Made by a program: the position numbers and the translations under genes. This document shows, piece by piece, positions 57,117 to 64,000 of a DNA stretch of 64,000 nt. The DNA comes from Asterella californica (lineage: Eukaryota > Streptophyta > Marchantiopsida > Marchantiales > Aytoniaceae): NCBI GenBank assembly GCA_036924285.1, contig JAYKYS010000012.1, forward strand, positions 2,976,001-3,040,000, given 5' to 3'. How positions within the stretch are numbered: position 1 is the stretch's first letter; each line of letters begins with the position of its first letter. Below the pieces are notes generated by a model that worked only from the letters and a program-made list of their open reading frames with translations, did not search any database and was not told the origin of the DNA.

Positions 57117-57731
57117 TCACGCGTCTAGTATCCTCTGCTCCAAGATGCTCTTCAGATCAGTAGAAGTTTCAATATCAGCTGCCAACTTGTAAGCTGGTCC
57201 CTTCTCTTTCTCTTGGGCAGTAAACCGCCTACCAGCAGTCATTGGCTCCTGCTGGGATCTCTGCACGTCCTCCATAGGACCTGGTGCAGGTGGAGGAGTT
57301 GCAGAAGTAGACGGGATGTCCTCAGGAAGAGCCGCTCGTCTCCTTGTGATTCTTCGTCTATCCCCAGTCTCCTCAAGAACTCTAGTATCAAGTTCAGAGG
57401 CTTCTCGTCGCCTCTTTTCCTCCACAGAAGCATCCTGCCAATGAACGTGTCTATCTACATCCAAGAATGCTCTGATAGAAGCAGCATCTACAGGATCTCT
57501 CCATCCTGTGACCCTACGAATAGACTCGGCTCCTCTCTTCAGTATCTCAGAAGGAATTGGAGCCACACTCTTCTCAGCAGTCTTATCTAACAATGTAGGA
57601 CTAGAAGAGACCTCAATATACCCAGCATATACATCAGAATTTACCAGCGGTGCCATTAACGCAGTTGTTGTTGCAGCCGCAGCAATCTGAGGTAGACTCC
57701 TCATGCCTCCTCGCCCAAACTGCGTGCTCAA
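57117..57731 (-). pseudogene. Gag-protease linker region, minus-strand Ty3 element
   Basis: 204 codons, rich in Arg/Glu and Pro/Ser/Thr, with no catalytic motif. The plus-strand element encodes a related stretch at 62698-63018 (AYKLQSDI against AYKLAADI), so this is a real part of the family's polyprotein rather than a chance frame. Function unknown, probably structural. Confidence 0.55.
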
Positions 57732-57737
57732 CGATTC

Positions 57738-58349
57738 TCAAGTAGAAGATATGTGCAGCCTACCGTTCTGATAGCGAACCACACCATCTCGCAAAGCAGT
57801 TGTGAGCTCTTTACAATCTCCTCGGAAATAATCAGGACTGTCACACCAAATACATCTACGAACCGGAGCTCCTCCTGGACGTGCAGCAGCAGACGCCGGT
57901 GGCTGCTCTCTCTGCAATCCAGCTAGCTCTACCTTCAGCTCTCGCATCTGTCGAATCAGGTCTTCAATCTAGTTTTGTTGACCATGGTTCTCCGCAGATC
58001 TCTGAACAGGTGCCTTTTGTGCCGGAGCTGGCACAATTGGCATCAAAGGAACTGCAACTGGGACAACAAGTCTGGGAGCAGGGGCCAAAGGCTGATGTAC
58101 TTGAGGAGCAGCATAGGACGGAGTGACCACTTCTGCAAGCGGACGTCCTCCCACAGCCACTCTTCCCCTCCTCTGCCTTGTCAGTACAGCCACAGCATCC
58201 TCAACTCTCCCCCAATCCATAGTAACACCTCCCTCAGCAGATCGATCGGCCAACATAAAACATAACCGATCTGCCGTAGCATCATCGGTAGCTTGCAGAA
58301 AAAGCTCTGTTCTCCTAGCATCTAGGGTTATTCGCTCTAGAGTTGAAAG
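57738..58349 (-). pseudogene. Gag C-terminal part with degenerate zinc knuckle, minus-strand Ty3 element
   Basis: Segments 58256-57969 and 57947-57738. Contains TELFLQATDDATADRLCF-like sequence and MDWGRVEDAVAVLTRQRRGR. Near the end is CIWCDSPDYFRGDC, a zinc-knuckle spacing in which Phe or Tyr replaces the His. Two adjacent stops (TGA TAA) separate it from the N-terminal Gag part. Confidence 0.6.
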
Positions 58350-58352
58350 TTA

Positions 58353-58889
58353 TCAGTATCTCCGATCAAACTCTCTCAGCAACTCACTCAGGCTCATCAT
58401 ACGACCAGGTTGCTGCTCAACCCAATCTAGAAATGTCCTTCTAGTAACTCTCTCTGAATCCTCCTCAAGAAACTCCTCTCGAAGAGATCGCTCAAAACTC
58501 ATCCAGATTCTAAGATTTCTTCTCTGTACATCCCTAACTTGGTCCCGCAACTCAGGAATGACAGCTAACTCAAAACTTCCTATCATCTCAGCATCAGTAA
58601 CCCTAACCAGCTCCATCTCTCCTCTATACTCACGCAGATATCTAGAAATATCTCTACCTTCAAACCTTCCACATCTGTTCACTATCGCTTGCAAAGCCTT
58701 GGTGGATTTTAACTCACCCCCTCCAACGATCGGATGTTGTTGGACCAAGGCCACAAGCGTCTTCAGAATCTCAGCCGTATCCAGACCAGGTACAGAGGTC
58801 GCTGCAGTCACAGGTGCTACAGAAGGTGCTGCAGTACACGTAGATGCAGCAGCCGCAGAAGTAGCAGCAGTAGCGCTCTTGTGATCCAT
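58353..58889 (-). pseudogene. Gag N-terminal part, minus-strand Ty3 element
   Basis: Begins MDHKSATAATSAAAAS, with an Ala/Thr-rich head, then a capsid-like region (STKALQAIVNRCGRFEGRD, YLREYRGEMELVRV, SERVTRRTFLDWVEQQPGR). The related Gag of the plus-strand element at 61517-61990 has ERVTKRTFLEWVVK. It ends at a double stop, where the relative continues. Confidence 0.7.
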
Positions 58890-58958
58890 CTTCTCTCCTT
58901 GTAGTAAACTCAACCTTCTCAATCAATCACCCCAAGAGCTCTCAGTGGAAGCATCAGA

Positions 58959-60266
58959 TGTAGAGTTGAGAGTTTTCCTCGGGAAGGGCGGAACTTTCTG
59001 GCTGTGATATGAGCTTGAAGGTTGTGTTCAGTCTACTTAAGGAAGCACTAGACTCCTGGCTGTGGCTGGTTTGCTCAAAGGATAGGCTTCAGGTTACAAG
59101 GTGATACCGAAAAATGCTCATACAAGTCTCTTGGCTCTTTTGATATGTTCAGGAAGTTCAGGCTTAACTAGCAACGATAAGATTTGACGGCGAACTTTGG
59201 CACTCAGGATTGAGAAATATGTGAAGTTTTAGACTTCAGAACTTCACCTACATGTAAATGAGGTCCTACTGGATACACATATGAAGTTTCAGCTTGAGAT
59301 CAGTTCAGAGCACCGAGATATGGGTAGAAACTTTCTGAACAGAGAAATTATGGTAATTTCTGGTACCCAGATAGCTATTTCGACCTATAACAGGAAATTG
59401 GCTCGATCAACTTCGAAGTTTCTTACAGGATTTGCAGTACACAGCTTGCTGAACACTCCTGTGAAGTTGGGTCTCCTGATTGTACATAGAACTCCAGATC
59501 TCTCTCTCTAAAGTTGCTGCTCCAGATTGAGAGCTTTTCAGACCCCCTCAGCTTCAGCGGCCGCCCTGAATTACTCAGTCACTCAAATGATATGAAAATT
59601 TCTGGATAGTCGTAGCCCGGCTGACAGTGAACACAACCTCGAAGGTTTGAAGCGATTTCCTCGATTCCGCTGCAATTGACACTCAAAACCCCAAAATCAA
59701 CAAAAGTGATGCAGTTTTGGCACAATCCGAACTTCAATTGGGCATAACTCCTTGTTTATTGATCCAAATCGATCAAGAATTTCACTGAAAGTGCTTGGCA
59801 CGACGAGCTCTATCTCCATGTGCTCTCAGATTTCGCAGTGCCCTCACCAATTTCTCGAAATCCACTCTAGAGCTCTGTTTCTAAACTTAGAGTTTTACAA
59901 AAGACAAAAATGGACCAATGGGAGTTCATAGCTCCACTTGACTGTCCTTTTGTGCCTTAAACTACCTGGTAACTTATCTACACTCATAGGCTACCACGTC
60001 AAGCCCCCTAGAGTGTCAGCGTAAAACTTAAACTACCTAAAATGACACGCAGCCTCGAAAAATAACTTAAATTAGCGTGCATGGGCGAGACGCAAATACA
60101 ACCCATGAGCTTTAACCCTACCAACATGGTTATCAACCTACTAAGACTCAAAATATATAACAGTTTTCAAAAATGTACTTCTCTGAGGTCTTAACTTCAC
60201 TCAGAGAGACTAACGCCTGATAGAGAAGTGAATCATTTACTATGTGAAATGATTCATATCACGACA
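58959..60266 (-). repeat. 5' LTR of the minus-strand Ty3 element
   Basis: Minus-strand start TGTCGTGATATGAATC at 60266 and end CTCAACTCTACA at 58959. No primer binding site beginning TGG follows the end. Homologous to 51355-52668. Confidence 0.85.
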
Positions 60267-61500
60267 ACGCTTATGCAAATGATTTCATACTTATCTATGT
60301 TGTTCAAAGTACATAACTTTAGATTTATCATGTGGATAGAGTTTAAGCTCATGGGTTGTGCTTACATGTCGCTCATGCATGCTTTCTAGCTTGTTTAAGT
60401 TATCTTTTAGAGTTACATGTCATTTTACATGTCTTCATATGTAGTTTAAGGTTTACGGTGACACTCTAGAGGTTTGACATGTAACATGTGTGTGAAATTA
60501 AGTTGCCACGTGGATTGGGGGCAAAAAAGAACAGGGAAGTGAAGCTATGAATTCTCATTGGTCTTTTGTGAAACCCTAAACTTTGAAGCAAGGGTCTTAG
60601 GGGTATCTTGAGCTTTTGGTAAGTGAATTCTAAGATTTGAGAGCATAGGGTGAGAGAGCTCGTCGTGCTAATCACGGCCAGTGTAAATTTTGATAGATTT
60701 GGGCAATAAAGAGGGAGTTATGCCAATTTGAAGTTCGGATTGAGTTGAATTGCATAACAATTGTTGATTTTGGAATTTTTGATGTCAATTGTAGCAGAAT
60801 AGAGATAATCATTTCAAACCTTCATGGTTGCATTCAATGTCAGCAGGGCTACGATTGTCAAAAAAAAATTCATGTCATTTGAGTGAGTGAATAATTCAAG
60901 ACGATCGCTGAAGCAAAAGAGGTCTGGAAAGCTCTCAATCCAGAGCAGCAACTTCCAAGCTCGAGATCTGGAGAACCGTGTACAACCAACAACTGAAATT
61001 TTGCAAGGTTGTTCAGCATGCTGTAGACTACAAATCTTGTAAGAATGAATGAAAGTTATTGAGCCAATTTTCTGTTCTAGATCGAAGTAGCCATCTGGGT
61101 GCTAGAAATTTCCATAATTTCTTTAATCAAAAATTTTTGCTTTTATCTCAGTGCTTAGATTTGATCTTAGGCTGAAATTTTGTATGTGTGTTCAGTAAGG
61201 CCTCCTTTACAGTTTGAGGAAGTTTCAAAGTCTACACCCTCATATGTTTCTTATTCTTGAGTGTTAATGTTCACTGTCTGATCTTATTACTACTTGATAG
61301 ACCTGATTTTCACTTTTTGAACATATTTGAGGACTCAACAGACCTGTGTAAATGCTTATAGTGCCAAGTTATAACCTGAAGTTTACCTCTTGAGTAAAAA
61401 ATCATAGCCAAAAGTGCAGCGATTTCTTAAGTAGACATATCACACTCCGACATACTTCTTTTTTGGTGAACACCTAGGGTGGGAGTTATCTTGAGAGTGT
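60267..61500 (+). repeat. Second part of the 5' LTR of the plus-strand Ty3 element
   Basis: From gtttaagctcatgggttgtg (about 60330) onward it runs parallel to the reverse complement of 58959-60266, with many substitutions (e.g. agctcgtcgtgctaatcacgg, gggctacgattgtca, cagagcagcaact-type words). It ends a few bases before the Gag start; the exact border is uncertain. It is the continuation of 51152-51354. Confidence 0.65.
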
Positions 61501-61516
61501 TGCTAGATAAGAGATC

Positions 61517-62275
61517 ATGGCCAACCAAGGATCATCAAGTCGAGGTGCTGCTGCTACTCAGCAACCTATTCAGTTTGATGTTGCTATAATGTAGATGTTA
61601 TAAGCTTTTCACATGTTTATGCAGCAACAACAGAGCATAGAGAGGAAGGATGTGTTAGCAACCAAGGCATTGCAATCAGTGGTGCACAAGATGGACCAGT
61701 TCAGGAGGAGAGATATTTCCAAGTACGGGCGGTACTATGCTAGGGAGATGGAAGTGAACAAGGTGTCTGAGAAGGAGATGATGGAGAACTTTGAACTTGC
61801 TATTGTCCTTGAGATTCGTGAGCGTGTGAAGGAGCTCAAGCAACATCAAGGACAGAGTTGGGAGAGCTTTATGCGCGCCTTGAAGGAGGAGTACTATACT
61901 GAAGATTCGGAGAGAGTGACCAAGAGAACATTCTTGGAGTGGGTGGTTAAGCTCAACAAAGATTTGTCTGCAAATGAGTTGTTAAGATAGTTTGATCGTT
62001 AGTATGCTCAGCTTTCCAAGACAAAGAAGCTTATGCTAGAGGTGGAGAAGACAGAGCTTTTCTTACAAGCAGCAGACGTGGCTATTCAGGAGAAGCTTGA
62101 GTTGTTGTTGAAAAACAAGAGTGAGGAGAGAGAATTAAAGACTGATTGGAAGGAGGTTGAAGAAGCTGTCTCTTTGTTGACCAAGAGACAAAGAAGAAGG
62201 GACAAAGTGGTGATAAGTGAAGCAGTACCTTTGATAATTCCTGTCAAGCAATTGTCTATAAGCCCACCCTGGTAG
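61517..62275 (+). pseudogene. Gag, plus-strand Ty3 element
   Basis: ATG 61517 (MANQGSSSRGAAATQQPI), stops after about 25 codons, then readable from 61613 to 61990 (KALQSVVHKMDQFRRRD, YGRYYAREMEVNKV, ERVTKRTFLEWVV) and from 62033 to 62275 (LEVEKTELFLQAADVAIQEK). Single-base stops (TAG, TAA) interrupt it. It matches the Gag at 58353-58889 domain by domain. Confidence 0.7.
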
Positions 62276-62697
62276 TTGCTAGAGAGGAAGACTGATCACT
62301 AGATGAGTTGATCAAGAGTATGAAGGAGCTTAAGGTTAAGCTCACTAAGCTAGAAGAGAAAGAACACAATGTACATCATGCTATGCAGAGACCTCAGATG
62401 AGAGAAGACTTTGTTCATTGCGCGATAGTCTAGATCAGGTAAGAAGAGACTGTGGAGAGTTTACAGATGCACTAAAGAAGGATTCATTCAGATTCATTGA
62501 GAAAGACTGAAATGATGCTTGGAACCAACTTTGGCAAGGGTGGTATGAAAAGACTTGTAAATGAAATGTCAGCATCACATGATGTTTCTCTTGTGGATGC
62601 TACTACTTGTGGAGTGAAAGTGGAAATGGAGTGGACAAGAGACTAGGTTGTGACTTAATGTAGTGAGATCTGAGCTAGAACAGAGCTAAACAAGGAT

Positions 62698-63018
62698 GTG
62701 CTACAAAAGGTTGGCAACTCAATTCAAGAAGCTATAGGATGGGATGACCATGTGGATACTATGTCTGTGCATACTTATGTTGCACGGACTCATCATGAGG
62801 CTGTACTAGAAGAAAAACACAAGAGGGAGGATGCATGTGTCTACAGCCAACGATCTACCACAAGGAGTGAAAGGACTAGACCAGAGACAAGACATGAGAC
62901 AACACCTACTCGAGAGAAGACTATGGAGGATGTATCACCTACAACACCAAAGGAGAAGGAGAAGGATAAGACACTTGCATACAAACTTCAGTCTGACATT
63001 GATTTGCTACAAACTTGA
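62698..63018 (+). pseudogene. Gag-protease linker, plus-strand Ty3 element
   Basis: 106 codons (VGNSIQEAIGWDDHVDTMSV, then a charged stretch ending KEKDKTLAYKLQSDI), matching the linker at 57117-57731. No catalytic motif. Frame lost on both sides. Confidence 0.55.
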
Positions 63019-63369
63019 GGCAAGTGTTAGAAAATTGAATCTTGAATGGGAAGGTTTAGTTTACTTTGGGTGAGATTCTTGGGATAGCAAAGCGTGAGTT
63101 CCATGAGGTTATCATAGATATCATCAAGTGAAAACGTCAGATTTTGGATGAAGCAGCTACACTTACCACTCTAGGGACCAAACTGTCGAAAGATAGGGAA
63201 GATGAGATTGCTAGATACTAGTTTCAAGCATCAGAGGGGAGATCAGATCAGCATGTGAGGTTTGAAGATGAGGTGGAAGCATCACAGAAGAGTCATTACT
63301 CTCGCAACCAGTGGGCAAGAGCAACCTTATTGAAGCTGAGAGATCTAGAAGAACATGTGATAGCGTTGA

Positions 63370-63880
63370 TTGATTGTGTCAGAGATTAATCTAATGTCTA
63401 AGGAGCTGTATAAGCGTGGAAGGTGGTCCATCAATACTGACCATGAACGGCTTATCCATGTTGTCAACAACCAGAGGAGAGAACTCTATGATGCTTGTCT
63501 CAACATCAAGATAACTGTGGGTGACATCAGTGATGTTCCAGGATTTATTTGTACAAGGTATGTCAATGTATCCTATCATTCTAAGACAACCTTACATTAC
63601 TGCTGTTAGAATGGAGACATGAGTTATGGATGATGGTTCAACATATGCTAGGATATGCAATAGAGATGACAAAAGAGCAGTTAAGTATTTGATTGTTGCT
63701 GCAGAACATGAGAGGAATCATGATAGCTTGAGAGACCGTTCACTATCTAAGATTACTCACGAGTTTAGAGAGTCTAGGGGTTTTCGCAGAGTGTCATTGA
63801 AGAGCGAGACTTCATTATATATTAGATTAGAGTTCTCATCTGATCCCATAGAGCTGAAGCTCTATCCACTAGCTTCTTAG
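63370..63880 (+). pseudogene. Aspartic protease region, plus-strand Ty3 element
   Basis: 63370-63609 encodes SEINLMSKELYKRGRW and HERLIHVVNNQRRELYDACLN, which parallel the protease region of the minus-strand element; the catalytic D-H-G is replaced (DCV). A further frame at 63626-63880 (MDDGSTYARICNRDDKRAVKYL) matches MDDGSHYARIRSPDDRRSVQFL of the relative. Inactive. Confidence 0.6.
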
Positions 63881-64000
63881 GATTGACAAGATGTGGATCT
63901 GTATGTTATAAGAAGGTTGAGAATCTAAAGAGGTTTGAGAGACAATATGTGAAGTATGTACAACAATCTCTGTGGGATAGTGGAGAGTTAGCAAGAGATG

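Larger units (their letters stand above)
51355..60266 (-). mobile_element. Decayed Ty3 element, nested in an LTR
   Basis: 8.9 kb with LTRs of 1314 bp (51355-52668) and 1308 bp (58959-60266) that are clearly alike but differ by a few percent by eye, so it is older than the DNMT element. The body encodes Gag, protease, RT, RNase H and integrase on the minus strand, broken by stops and frameshifts. Flanks acga (51351-51354) and acgc (60267-60270) are a likely target duplication with one change. It carries neither a methyltransferase nor a PHD finger. Confidence 0.85.
61501..64000 (+). mobile_element. Body of the plus-strand decayed Ty3 element (continues beyond the window)
   Basis: Gag and protease of a close relative of the 51355-60266 element, in opposite orientation. 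Many stops. RT and integrase would lie beyond the right edge. The two related elements meet head to head at their 5' LTRs because one inserted into the LTR of the other. Confidence 0.75.

Noticed and set aside
58123..58884. 253-codon plus-strand frame
   Set aside because: It is antisense to Gag of the minus-strand Ty3 element, low in complexity, and has no domain; it reflects the composition of the other strand.
51681..59511. A 76-codon plus-strand frame present twice (51681-51911 and 59281-59511)
   Set aside because: It lies in both LTRs of the same element, so its conservation is explained by LTR identity. It has no known domain and is antisense to the element.

Overview
The window looks like nuclear DNA of a land plant, most likely an early-diverging lineage such as a bryophyte; the species cannot be fixed from the sequence. 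Reasons: genes with many short GT-AG introns, a plant-type ABCG half-transporter, two plant methylesterase-like alpha/beta hydrolases with signal peptides, a chromovirus integrase remnant, Pol III-type SINE candidates, and large amounts of nested Ty3-type LTR retrotransposon DNA. No rRNA gene, CRISPR array or bacterial operon is visible.

Layout. 1-2471: 3' end of an old, mutated Ty3 element (integrase, PHD finger, LTR), split by an 832-bp solo LTR. 2472-7109: mostly decayed repeats, with one protease-like scrap, a foldback repeat and a hairpin. 7110-12754 (minus): an 11-exon ABCG half-transporter gene encoding 741 aa, with every ATPase motif altered. 12755-17000: little coding content, a long-TIR MITE and chromovirus integrase/chromodomain remnants. 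17190-24812: two diverged LTR-like copies in opposite orientation around about 6 kb without recognisable genes, apart from a SINE candidate. 27220-33481: two five-exon methylesterase-like genes, head to head. 35324-45298 (minus): a young Ty3 retrotransposon of about 10 kb. 45299-50549: AT-rich intergenic DNA rich in hairpins. 50595-64000: a three-layer nest of retroelements.

The most notable object is the element at 35324-45298. One reading frame of 2412 codons, with no frameshift, encodes Gag, two zinc knuckles, an aspartic protease, a complete DNMT3/DRM-like cytosine-5 DNA methyltransferase, reverse transcriptase, RNase H and integrase, ending in a C4HC3 PHD finger. A single UAG separates the Gag-protease-methyltransferase part from the polymerase part; it sits in a UAG-CAG-UCA context that fits the known leaky-stop rule CAR-YYA, and the same nine bases occur in a second, older copy (50595-51151). 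Three in-frame UGA codons interrupt the integrase end, and two of them are shared with the diverged copy at the left edge. A 293-bp terminal repeat differs at one base between the two ends, so insertion was recent. From memory, unchecked: retrotransposons carrying DNA methyltransferases have been reported in dinoflagellates and a charophyte alga. The combination with an integrase PHD finger and a leaky-stop layout is what looks new here.

In the nest on the right, a fragment of the methyltransferase element is cut at about 51152 by a plus-strand Ty3 element. The 5' LTR of that element is in turn interrupted by a related minus-strand Ty3 element (51355-60266). Both are decayed.
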